Source of the DNA: Actinomadura barringtoniae
GTDB lineage: Bacteria > Actinomycetota > Actinomycetes > Streptosporangiales > Streptosporangiaceae
Reading direction: 5' to 3'
Length of the DNA: 64,000 bases
NCBI RefSeq assembly: GCF_017573505.1
Contig: NZ_JAGEOJ010000011.1
Span: 362,857-426,856 of the forward strand
Every line of letters begins with the position of its first letter. The first letter of the stretch is position 1. The notes below the pieces were generated by a model. It was not told the DNA's origin, did not search any database, and saw nothing but the letters and a program-made list of their open reading frames with translations. Below, piece by piece: positions 43,301 to 51,400 of this stretch. Both the position numbers and the translations under genes were made by a program.

Positions 43301-44250
43301 CCAGGACGCTCCTGTCGGGCAACAACCTGGCCGTCTCGTTCCGGCTGAACGGCGCGTTCGACGACGCCCTCGAACTCGACCGCAAGGTGCTCGACGCGCG
43401 CCGCAGCACGCTCGGGCCCAACCACCCGCGCACCATCGACTCCGCCGCCAACATGGCGCGTGACCTGCTGGAAAAGGGCAGCTACTTCGAGGCGGTGCGC
43501 GAGGCCGAGGACATCGTCGAAACGGCCACCGACCAGAAGGAACTCGGCCCCGAGGACCGTACGACCCTGCGGGCCCAGTGGCTGCTGGGCGTGGCGCTGC
43601 GCAGCGCAGGCCAGCCCGACGCCGCGCAGGAACGGTTCGAGGTGGCGCTGGACGGGCTGAAGCGCCGGTTCGGCGCCGACAGCCCCGACACGCTCGGGGC
43701 GCGGCTGAGCACGGCCGCCAACCTGCTCGGGCTGGACCGCACCGAGGAGGGCGAGGCGGAGATCCGCGCCGTCCTGGACGTCTACCGGGATCGGCTGGGC
43801 GACACCCATCCCCACACCCTGGCGTCCACGGTCAACCTCGCCAGCGCGATGCGCCTGCAGGGCCGTTTCGAGGACGCGCTCGCCCTGGTCGAGGAGACCG
43901 CGACCAAGTTGGACCGCTTCCTCGGCCCCGACCACCCCTACAGCCTGGCCGGTTCCATGGTCGTCGGCGTGCTGCTCGCCGACCTGAGGCGCCAGGACCA
44001 GGCGATCGAACGGGAGCGGGCGACGGCGCAGCTGATGGCAGCGACCCTCGGTCCCGATCACCCCGACACACTGCGCTGCCGGGCGAACCTGGAGCTCACC
44101 CGCATCGAGCTAGGCGAGACCGGCGCGATCGAGGAGCGGGAGGAGGTCATCGCCCGGTTCACCGCGCTGGTCGGTGACGAGCATCCGAACGTGAGCACCC
44201 TGCGCGGCCGCCGCCGTCTGGTCCGCGCGGTCGACCCGCAGCCCTTCTGA
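40345..44250 (+). CDS. FxSxx-system double-P-loop NB-ARC/TPR protein
   Basis: The 1301-residue multidomain protein has three parts. The first is a ParA/MinD-like domain (~1-320) with a deviant Walker A, K-G-G-T-G-R-T (15-21), and D-W-D-L-E-S-P-G plus Y-V-L-I-D-S-R-T-G. The second is an NB-ARC domain (~470-790) with G-L-G-G-V-G-K-T at ~503-510, W-L-L-V-F-D-N-A-E-D and G-D-L-P-L-A-V-A-T-A-G. The third is about ten C-terminal tetratricopeptide repeats (~870-1290), including G-T-D-H-P-H-T-L and L-G-P-D-H-P-type units. NB-ARC/TPR proteins are STAND NTPases that oligomerise on sensing a ligand. Beside SLATT and TIR genes, this looks like the sensor or switch of a regulated response linked to the FxsA peptide. 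That link is inference. Confidence 0.93.
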   Translation: MNGREGQIITFYSFKGGTGRTMALANVAWILAANGHRVLVADWDLESPGLHRFFHPFMPEGFDVADSSGIIEMIREYEWAAAEEKNDLTKLPEASARVQRYAFSLEWDHFAEGGSLHFLSPGRQNLDYAATVGALDWENFYERLNGSEFFEALRADMKAHYDYVLIDSRTGLSDVASICTVQLPDVLVDCFTLSTQGIEGAAQVARTIEGRRRPTPVRILPVPMRIDQAEKDRVDTGLAFAARLFSGLPSDMTESQRRAYWSSVEVPYQAFYAYEETLAVFADTPGSPKSLLYSFEQLAGHITGGAVPGLPRIDESLRLSTRAQFTRRAPAEIRSVLLDYTAGDENWADWIKTILGRVDLEVIDSQREDTSRRAEDAPARVLKIVSSTEFTAPPVGQQFYVVNIADIPSVPQQPGLRGQTTLVGLNEREAIGKLARMLELRVQRLPEPGAGGADYPGAPPRIVRVPARNFRFTGRESDLRELRSKLREAGTAVLLPRTVALHGLGGVGKTQLALEYVHRFQNDYDVVWWVDASQSAFVDISLADLGGQIGREFEPIAPSGANVTEIAALVRETLNSGRLVKRWLLVFDNAEDIKTVSKWLPEGKGHVLLTSRDPAWAARATPLPVEVFTREESVTYLTRRAESITEEEAFQVAKKLGDLPLAVATAGAWLASTGVSVADYLDQLERQPSVALSLGQDENYSESVIKAWTLSLDRLAEQSPAAARLFDLCSLLAGQISLDLLYSPAMAEVLTPVDPALVEPMVMPRLVQQINKLALIKLDNGARQIQIHGLVQAVVKDRMSKEDMTKARTEIYKVLAAARPRREVDDPDTWPRYRMLWPHLGPSGAMDAQNETVRQLYLDRVRYLGQRGDLERGRDIAREAETTWREMRDQITEPGERATLDRQILRLQFSLSNILRDLSQFEESRLLDEAVLEEQRRLLGTDHPHTLMTANGLGGSLRALGRYRSALELDRETYDAWRDIFGDEDSRTLLSGNNLAVSFRLNGAFDDALELDRKVLDARRSTLGPNHPRTIDSAANMARDLLEKGSYFEAVREAEDIVETATDQKELGPEDRTTLRAQWLLGVALRSAGQPDAAQERFEVALDGLKRRFGADSPDTLGARLSTAANLLGLDRTEEGEAEIRAVLDVYRDRLGDTHPHTLASTVNLASAMRLQGRFEDALALVEETATKLDRFLGPDHPYSLAGSMVVGVLLADLRRQDQAIERERATAQLMAATLGPDHPDTLRCRANLELTRIELGETGAIEEREEVIARFTALVGDEHPNVSTLRGRRRLVRAVDPQPF

Positions 44251-44274
44251 TCGAAGCTCCGGGTCGGTGGTCTG

Positions 44275-45195
44275 CTAGACGCCGGCCCGGGCCAGCCGGT
44301 CTCCGGCGTAGAAGTCGACGTGCTGATCGGCGGGAGCGGAGAGCCAGCTCAGCACCTCGGGCAGCACCTCCATCGCGCTGAAATGGCCGCCGGCCGGTTC
44401 GAGTTCGAGCTGCGAGGTCGGAATGCGTTCGGCGAGCCAGCGCGTGTGCGGCGGCGGCGAGAACCGGTCGTCCAAGCCGTGCCAGAGCAGCGTCGGCACC
44501 TGGATCTCGCTCAGTTCGAAGCCCCAGTGCTTGCGAAACGCCAGCACATCGTCGATCCAGCCCCACGGACCGGCCTTCAGCGCCTCGCTGTAGGTGGCGA
44601 CGAGCATTCTGCGCATGGCGACATCGTCGATGATCCGGCCGTCGTAGCGCGACAACTCGGGACGCAGCTTGCGGACCAGTTCCTCGGGATCCTCCTGGAT
44701 CCGTTCGGCCAGCCGCGAGAGTTCGCGGTAGACCGCGTCCTCGTCGATGTCCGCGCGGCTGTACTCCTCGACGTTGGAGTCGGTCATGCCGCCGTACCAG
44801 TCGAGGTCGTTGGCGTCGAAGGGTGCGACGCTCACCAACGCCGCGACGCGGTCGACGCGGTGGCTGAGCCTGGCCGCGCACGCCAGTGCGTGCGGCCCCC
44901 CGCCCGAGCGGCCCACCACCGAGAACCGGTCGATACCGAGCTGGTCGGCGATCGCCTCGATGTCGGCGGCCGCGTCGACGACCTTTCTCCCGGGATCGCG
45001 GTCGGAGTCGCCATAACCCGCCCGGTCATAACTGATGAGCTTTATGCCTTGCATCCGGAGCGTCATGGAGCGGGGCTTCGGGCCATTCCGGCTGCCCGGC
45101 GTGCCGTGGAGGAGAAAAATGCTGACGCCGTCGGGATGTCCCGTCACGTCAGCGATCAGCCTGCGCCCATCGGAAGCGCGTGCTTCTTGCTCCAA
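44275..45195 (-). CDS. Alpha/beta hydrolase
   Basis: This cytosolic alpha/beta-hydrolase fold protein of about 306 residues has the oxyanion H-G-T-P-G-S-R, nucleophile elbow V-V-G-R-S-G-G-G, L-L-W-H-G-L-D-D-R-F supplying the acid, and G-G-H-F for the His. I place the start at TTG 45195, because GGAGGAGG lies five bases upstream; ATG 45255 would add 20 residues but has no ribosome-binding site. The substrate is unknown. It is convergent with the FxSxx operon, with only 24 bases between stops and no convincing hairpin. Confidence 0.88.
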   Translation of the reverse strand: MEQEARASDGRRLIADVTGHPDGVSIFLLHGTPGSRNGPKPRSMTLRMQGIKLISYDRAGYGDSDRDPGRKVVDAAADIEAIADQLGIDRFSVVGRSGGGPHALACAARLSHRVDRVAALVSVAPFDANDLDWYGGMTDSNVEEYSRADIDEDAVYRELSRLAERIQEDPEELVRKLRPELSRYDGRIIDDVAMRRMLVATYSEALKAGPWGWIDDVLAFRKHWGFELSEIQVPTLLWHGLDDRFSPPPHTRWLAERIPTSQLELEPAGGHFSAMEVLPEVLSWLSAPADQHVDFYAGDRLARAGV

Positions 45196-46005
45196 TTCGG
45201 CCTCCTCCGCCGCTGGGCACGTCGCCACGCCACCGCGTGAACACAAGTTTCTCATCGCCGGGTCGCGATGTGAACTCGCCCCCGCCTGCTTGTGATCCCG
45301 CCCTGCGGGTGGTGCGAAAGTTACCTTAACGCCTGGTCGCGATGACGTCGCGATGGCACAGCGCATGTCGATGGGGTGTCTATTCCGACGCACCGGGTTG
45401 AGGTTCAGTTTTCCGGTAGGCCATGATCGGCCAGAATTGACCCGGCGCGTGGTGAAAGTTGCAGCCGCAGCGCGATGACCTCACCTCCTCTGTCCACGAC
45501 CCTTGCCCATCGCCCCCGCGGAGTCTCTCGCCCGGTGGGTCTGCCATGACCGAATCCCCGGGAATCCGTGACCGCATTGATGCAGAGCCCCATGGGCGGA
45601 GGGGACGGCCCGCGTCGCCGTGGGCGAGAGGTACTTCTGGGTAAGGGATTGCGGCTTGTGGCCTCGCGTTCACTCGACGCCGCCGCAATCGGGGCGGGGA
45701 TCGCGGTCCGGACCGAGGCCGGGCCGTCGGTGAGCCGGGAGCGAGCCGGGACACGGCCGTCGGACGGCCGACCGCCGGCCGGCCACGGCCGAGGCGGGAC
45801 GGGCCGCTGAGTTGGGGCGGGTGGCCTATTCACTTTGGTTATGACCTGTTGGCATTACCTCTCTTTTGTCGTGAATGAGACTGTTATTGCGTTCCTCCCC
45901 TCTCGGGCGGTGCTCCCCGCCCGGAATTCCCCCGGCACCGGAAGGGAATTGCTCGGCGCTGCCCGAGAGGTCCCCCTCGCAGGCCGGGAGAAAAGGCGGA
46001 AGCGA
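45196..46005. other. Non-coding spacer without a recognised gene
   Basis: About 800 bases divide the hydrolase start from the protease start. Open frames here have no homology features I recognise, and codon bias is inconsistent. A 9-bp inverted repeat (45647-45655 with 45682-45690) could form a weak hairpin. The right third (45830-45890) is A/T-rich and probably holds the protease promoter, but I cannot pick a convincing -35/-10 pair. Confidence 0.5.
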
Positions 46006-46584
46006 ATGAGAACGCATGCCCGAGCGGCCGGTCGCCGCCGGCGTCTCGTGTGCGGGATCGCGCTGGCGGCAGGTGCCGTCGCCGTGGTCTCGCCCGGGGC
46101 GGCCTCGGCGGGTGAACTGTCCATCTCGCAGCAGGTCCAGCAGCAGAACCAATGGTGCTGGGCCGCCAGCGGGCTCACGATCGCCAAGTTCTTCGGTAAG
46201 GGCAACGTCAGCCAGAACGACTTCTGCAATCTCGCACGCGGCTACCCGCAGGGAAGCTACTGCCCGAACCAGGCGGGTCAGCTCGAATGGGACCAGCGCG
46301 CCTTCCAGGCGCTCGGCCTGTCGCCCGGACAGGTGACCGGGCCGCTGTCGTACCAGGGCGTCGTCGGTGAGATCGACGGTCGAAGGCCGATCCAGACAGG
46401 GATCTACTGGACGGCCGGCGGAGGCCACTCGCAGGTCATCTACGGATACCAGCCAGGGAGCCAGACGATCGCGTACGGCGACCCGTGGCCCTCCAGCCCC
46501 AGGTACTCGGAGATGTCCTACAGCAGCTATGTGCGCAACGGCCAGTTCCAGTGGGGACAGGCCCTCTCGCGGATCGGAGGCTGA
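46006..46584 (+). CDS. Secreted papain-like cysteine protease (C39/C70-like)
   Basis: The 192-residue product starts at ATG 46006. It has a signal peptide (R-R-R-R-L-V-C-G-I-A-L-A-A-G-A-V-A-V, cleavage after A-S-A-G near residue 36). The mature domain is about 155 residues with Q-W-C-W-A-A-S holding catalytic Cys51, and G-G-G-H-S-Q-V-I-Y-G-Y holding His141, then Y-G-D-P-W-P. These are the marks of small papain-like/C70-type proteases found secreted in actinobacteria. The next gene starts at its stop, so the two are co-translated. Confidence 0.85.
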   Translation: MRTHARAAGRRRRLVCGIALAAGAVAVVSPGAASAGELSISQQVQQQNQWCWAASGLTIAKFFGKGNVSQNDFCNLARGYPQGSYCPNQAGQLEWDQRAFQALGLSPGQVTGPLSYQGVVGEIDGRRPIQTGIYWTAGGGHSQVIYGYQPGSQTIAYGDPWPSSPRYSEMSYSSYVRNGQFQWGQALSRIGG

Positions 46585-46586
46585 TG

Positions 46587-47384
46587 ATGAGGACCACTGC
46601 GAGACTCGCGGCGGCAGGCCTCGGCGTGAGCGCGATCTTTGCCGGCGGTACGGCGATGGCCTCGACTCCGGCTCCTTCGGATGGGACGGCGGCGGCGAAG
46701 GTCGCGGCCCAGCCCGAAGTGAAGCAGCGGCTGGCGTCGTTCTTCGTGCACCTCGACCAGCATCAGCAGGGCAAGCTGACCGACCAGGCCGTGTCCGAGG
46801 CCGCAGGGGCGGCCAAGGCGCCACAGGTCGAGGCGACCGCGCGGCCCGTCTACTCGCTGAACCCCGCGTTCGTGAAGAGCGAGGCGAACGCGCCCGTCGC
46901 CACGTTCGCCTACATGGCGGTCGGCGCCGACTCGGCGTCGGGCCAGCACGCGTCGGTCTGGTTGACCAAGGCCGGTAAGAGCTGGACCGTCATGAACATC
47001 ATCTCCGGTGCCGACGAGGCGTACTACCCCTCGCGCGCGGCGGGCGGCACGGTGTTCACCGAGCCGCAGATCCACGCCTGGTACCGGCTGGCGAACGGGC
47101 GGGTGACCGGCCTCAACGACACCGCGCTCACCTCGGTCGGCAAGGGCGGCGTCACCGTGGCCGCCTATCAGCGGCTCGTTCACACCCGTTACGCCGACAA
47201 GCTTCCGGGTTCGCCGTACGCGAAGTCCGGGAGGCTCGGAGGCTATTCGCCCAGCACCGGCGTGCACGGGCGCCGGCCAGATGGGGGCTCGCCCGTCCTG
47301 CTGGCCCTGGGCACCGGCGGAGCGCTCGTCGGCGCGGCCGGTGTCGCCGTGGCCATGCGCAGGCGCTGGCGCGTGCCGAGTTAG
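46587..47384 (+). CDS. Secreted, C-terminally membrane-anchored protein of unknown function
   Basis: The 265-residue protein belongs to no family I recognise. It has a signal peptide (LAAAGLGVSAIFAGGTAMAS), an extracytoplasmic domain of about 190 residues with F-F-V-H-L-D-Q-H-Q-Q-G-K-L and YSLNPAFVKSE, and an anchor. The anchor is a C-terminal transmembrane helix (V-L-L-A-L-G-T-G-G-A-L-V-G-A-A-G-V-A-V) followed by R-R-R-W-R, typical of wall-facing proteins. GGAGG sits six bases before ATG 46587; ATG 46584 directly at the previous stop is an alternative. It follows the papain-like protease with no gap, so it may be its substrate, inhibitor or surface partner. A hairpin terminator follows. Confidence 0.78.
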   Translation: MRTTARLAAAGLGVSAIFAGGTAMASTPAPSDGTAAAKVAAQPEVKQRLASFFVHLDQHQQGKLTDQAVSEAAGAAKAPQVEATARPVYSLNPAFVKSEANAPVATFAYMAVGADSASGQHASVWLTKAGKSWTVMNIISGADEAYYPSRAAGGTVFTEPQIHAWYRLANGRVTGLNDTALTSVGKGGVTVAAYQRLVHTRYADKLPGSPYAKSGRLGGYSPSTGVHGRRPDGGSPVLLALGTGGALVGAAGVAVAMRRRWRVPS

Positions 47385-47393
47385 CCCCGAGCG

Positions 47394-47428
47394 GGCGGGT
47401 CCCGTCGTCCGCTGCGACGGGACCCGCC
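47394..47428. terminator. Hairpin terminator between the anchored-protein gene and lysR
   Basis: Perfect 14-bp arms (47394-47407 and 47415-47428) with a 7-base loop lie between convergent stops, suitable for either strand. Confidence 0.8.
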
Positions 47429-47438
47429 GTCCACTCGC

Positions 47439-48416
47439 TCAGGAGGTCGCGATGGGCAGGGCCGGGTGCGCCTCGGGGTGCTCGTCCCACCAGTCGCCGT
47501 AGACCCGCTGGGCGCGGACGAGCTCCATGTACTCGATGTTGAAGATGTCGCGGAGCCGTCCGGCCGAAGCCTCCACGTCGGGCCGCCACACCAGGACGAG
47601 CCGCTGCCCGAGCGGGTCGCCGGTGATGCGGCGGAACGTGACGCCGTCCCGGGGCGCCGCGGTCGGCTGGTAGATGCCGATCGCGCGCCCCGAACGGACG
47701 AGCGAGGACGAGATCTGCCAGTCGGTGGACCAGTAGCGCACGCGCGGCTGGAACCCGGCTCCGGCGCACGCCGCGCGGAAGTACGCGGGCCAGGGGCCGT
47801 CGTCGAGCGGGTCGTCCAGCCAGTCCTGGTCGGCCAGCTCGTCAAGGTCGACGGTGGGGCGGGCCGCCAGCGGGCTGGTGGTGGACATGCCGACCAGCAC
47901 CGGCTCGCACTCCACGAGGACGAGCCGTTCCAGCCCTTCGAGCGCGGGCGGGGTGTGGCCGACCGGTTCCTGGAAGAGACCGATGTCCAGCGCGCCGGAG
48001 GCGAGCAGCGCGGGGATGCGCCCGCCGCCCGGATCGACGCGCAGCTGCAGCCGCGCGTCCGGCGCCAGCGTGTCCAGATGGTCGCTCAGCCGGGTCAGCG
48101 CCGGGCACGCCTGAACGCCGATCCGCAGCAGCGGCAGCGTCGCGGGGTCGCGCAGCCGCTGCGCCAGCGCGGTGTTGAGGTCGTCGATGCACGCCAGTGC
48201 CGCCCGTGCCCGGGTCGCGACCTCCGCGCCGACCGGCGTCGGCATGACGCCCTCGGAGGAACGCACGAACAGCTGGACGCCGAGATGGCCCTCCACGCGG
48301 CGCAGCATCGTGGAGACGGCGGGCTGGGTGAGGTTGAGGCGCGCGGCGGCCTTGCTGATGCTGCCGGTCGCGGCGATCGCCTCGATCATTCGCAGGTGAT
48401 GGGGGCCGAGATCCAC
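47439..48416 (-). CDS. LysR-family transcriptional regulator
   Basis: The 325-residue LTTR starts at GTG 48416, with AGGAG seven or more bases upstream. The N-terminal winged helix includes GSISKAAARLNLTQPAVSTM and LRRVEGHLGVQLFVRSSEGV. The effector-binding domain starts near residue 90 (LPLLRIGVQACPAL) and shows D-I-G-L-F-Q-E-P. The target is unknown. It lies 77 bases downstream of the phosphate-transporter genes on the same strand, so it could be co-transcribed with them, although LTTRs more often act divergently. Confidence 0.9.
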   Translation of the reverse strand: MDLGPHHLRMIEAIAATGSISKAAARLNLTQPAVSTMLRRVEGHLGVQLFVRSSEGVMPTPVGAEVATRARAALACIDDLNTALAQRLRDPATLPLLRIGVQACPALTRLSDHLDTLAPDARLQLRVDPGGGRIPALLASGALDIGLFQEPVGHTPPALEGLERLVLVECEPVLVGMSTTSPLAARPTVDLDELADQDWLDDPLDDGPWPAYFRAACAGAGFQPRVRYWSTDWQISSSLVRSGRAIGIYQPTAAPRDGVTFRRITGDPLGQRLVLVWRPDVEASAGRLRDIFNIEYMELVRAQRVYGDWWDEHPEAHPALPIATS

Positions 48417-48493
48417 TCGAGAGCTCCTGACCGTAGTCTCTGCCCCGTGGACTCCAATCCGCGAAGATTGTAACTCTGAAAAACCGACCATCC

Positions 48494-48730
48494 CTAGTGG
48501 AACTGAGGGACGATCAAGTAGATCCCGTACGCGGTGATGAGGGCGCAGGCGAGGAAGCACAGGCCCGCGGCGACGGTGGGCAGTGTGATGCGGTTCGACG
48601 CCCGCCCGGTCTCGGTTTCCGGGCGGCCCGACAGCGCGAGTACGCCCACGGCGAAGACCACGACGATGCCGACGCCCACGACGAGGCTGACGGCCGACAC
48701 CTCTGCCAGCGAGTTCCACTTGATGTGCAT
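48494..48730 (-). CDS. Small two-helix membrane protein beside the phosphate transporter
   Basis: This 78-residue protein has two hydrophobic helices (VSAVSLVVGVGIVVVFAVGV and V-A-A-G-L-C-F-L-A-C-A-L-I-T-A-Y). It starts 11 bases after the PiT gene ends, in the same direction. Small membrane proteins of this type often sit next to actinobacterial PiT genes and may be accessory subunits; no catalytic residue is evident. Confidence 0.8.
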   Translation of the reverse strand: MHIKWNSLAEVSAVSLVVGVGIVVVFAVGVLALSGRPETETGRASNRITLPTVAAGLCFLACALITAYGIYLIVPQFH

Positions 48731-48741
48731 GGGGTGGCCCT

Positions 48742-49869
<1,128 letters not shown>

Positions 49870-49937
49870 GGGGATCTCCTCGCTCAGCCGGTGCCCGACC
49901 GTGATCCCGGAGTCGACGGAAGGCGGCGGGAGCGGGT

Positions 49938-51335
49938 TCAGCAGCGTTCTCGTGGTGTCAGCCCTGCCGGGGAGGGGTGGCGGTCGGCGTATCGGTCATC
50001 GAGGAAGGAGATCAGTGCTTCGACGTCGGCGACGTTGGAGACCAGGCCGAGGGAGGCGCGGATCGCGCCGCCGCTCGGCAGGCCCAGGCGGTCAAGGTAG
50101 TCGTCCAGCGTGCGCATGCCGTGCCGGACGGAGCCGCGCAGCGCACGGCGCGGGATGTGGAACGCGCCCTCGCCCGCCCCGGGGTTGCAGAAACAGCCGG
50201 TGCGGACTGATATCGAGGCGGCGGCGGTGTCGCGCGCGACGATGCGCTCGTCGACGACGCCGCCTCGGGAGTCCAGGACGTTGAACGCGACCGTGCCGCC
50301 ACGGCCGTGCCCGTCGGCCGGCCCGTACACCCTGATCAGGGGTGAGCCGTCGCGGTGCCTCAGGGACGCCAGGCGTTGGAGCAGGAGCGAGGTCAGGTAG
50401 GTCACGCGGTCGTGGATCATGTCCATGCCGATACCGCGGACCCAGGCCATGCCGACGCCCACGTCGGGGATGGACAGGAAGTTGAGGGTGCCGTCCTCGA
50501 AGGCGGTCTCGTCACCCACCAGCACATGCCAGCCACCGATCGCGCTCACGGCTTGGATCGTGCCACCAGAGAACCACGGGCGGCGCAGGCGGTCCAGAGC
50601 CTCGCGGCGAGCGATCAGGCAGCCCACGCCGGTCGGGAAGCCGAAGACCTTGTACCAGCTCACCGGCACGAAGTCGGGGCGCAGAACGCCCAGGTCGAGG
50701 CGGTTGGCGGGCGCGAAGGCCGCCGCGTCGAGCAGGACGTCGTAGCCGCGCTCGTGCGCGAGCGAGATCCAGCTCAGTGGGTGCTGCACGCCGGTGAAGT
50801 TGCTCTGCGCGGGGAACGCCAGCAGCCCGCCGCGGCGGCCCAGCGCGGCGGTGACGTCGTCGTCCCGAACGCGCAGGTCGGGCTCCCGGACGGGGATGGT
50901 GGTGACCCGCGCGCCGCCGGACCTGGCGTACACCCGGATGCCGTTCACCGAGTTGTGGTTGTCGGCCGTCAGGATCAGGCGGGTGCCGCGCCGGAACGGG
51001 TAGGCCTCTCCGACCAGCTTGCAGGCACCGGTCGCGTTCGGGGTGAAGATGACGGCGTACTCGTCGGGGGAGGCGTTGAAGAAGGCGAGGACCTCGGCGC
51101 GGGTCTGCTCGACGAGCAGCGTGGACGCGCTGGAGGTGGGGTTCTCCGAGTGCGGGTTGCCGTACAGGGCGCCCCGGAGGCGTTCGTGATGCGCCCGGAG
51201 CTGCGATCTCGCGGCCACTCCGGAGCCGGTGTAGTCGAGATAGACCTGGTCATCAAGGTGGGGATACTCGGTGGCGCGGAGGTCGTCGAGCCTCCGCGTG
51301 GCCGCGTACCCCGACGCGTGAAAAGCCGCAACCAC
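49938..51335 (-). CDS. Class V aminotransferase, molybdenum-cofactor-sulfurase-like
   Basis: This 465-residue PLP enzyme starts at GTG 51335. It has Y-L-D-Y-T-G-S-G-V near the start, N-A-T-G-A-C-K, the Schiff-base Lys in S-W-Y-K-V-F-G-F-P-T-G-V-G, and R-T-G-C-F-C-N-P-G-A-G-E, a Cys motif shared with eukaryotic and actinobacterial MOCOS-type proteins rather than IscS. Such enzymes cleave cysteine to move sulfur to a cofactor or small molecule. No molybdopterin gene is nearby, so the acceptor is unknown. It has no MOSC domain, unlike full-length eukaryotic MOCOS. Confidence 0.88.
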   Translation of the reverse strand: MVAAFHASGYAATRRLDDLRATEYPHLDDQVYLDYTGSGVAARSQLRAHHERLRGALYGNPHSENPTSSASTLLVEQTRAEVLAFFNASPDEYAVIFTPNATGACKLVGEAYPFRRGTRLILTADNHNSVNGIRVYARSGGARVTTIPVREPDLRVRDDDVTAALGRRGGLLAFPAQSNFTGVQHPLSWISLAHERGYDVLLDAAAFAPANRLDLGVLRPDFVPVSWYKVFGFPTGVGCLIARREALDRLRRPWFSGGTIQAVSAIGGWHVLVGDETAFEDGTLNFLSIPDVGVGMAWVRGIGMDMIHDRVTYLTSLLLQRLASLRHRDGSPLIRVYGPADGHGRGGTVAFNVLDSRGGVVDERIVARDTAAASISVRTGCFCNPGAGEGAFHIPRRALRGSVRHGMRTLDDYLDRLGLPSGGAIRASLGLVSNVADVEALISFLDDRYADRHPSPAGLTPRERC

Positions 51336-51400
51336 ACTATGAACGGTCCATAATCCGCTACACAGGTTTCAAGGGTGCACAGTGGCCTTTATTGGACGTT

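Noticed and set aside
45568..45810. 80-codon open frame in the large spacer before the protease gene
   Set aside because: It has no ribosome-binding site, no recognised motif and uneven codon bias; I left the region as non-coding.
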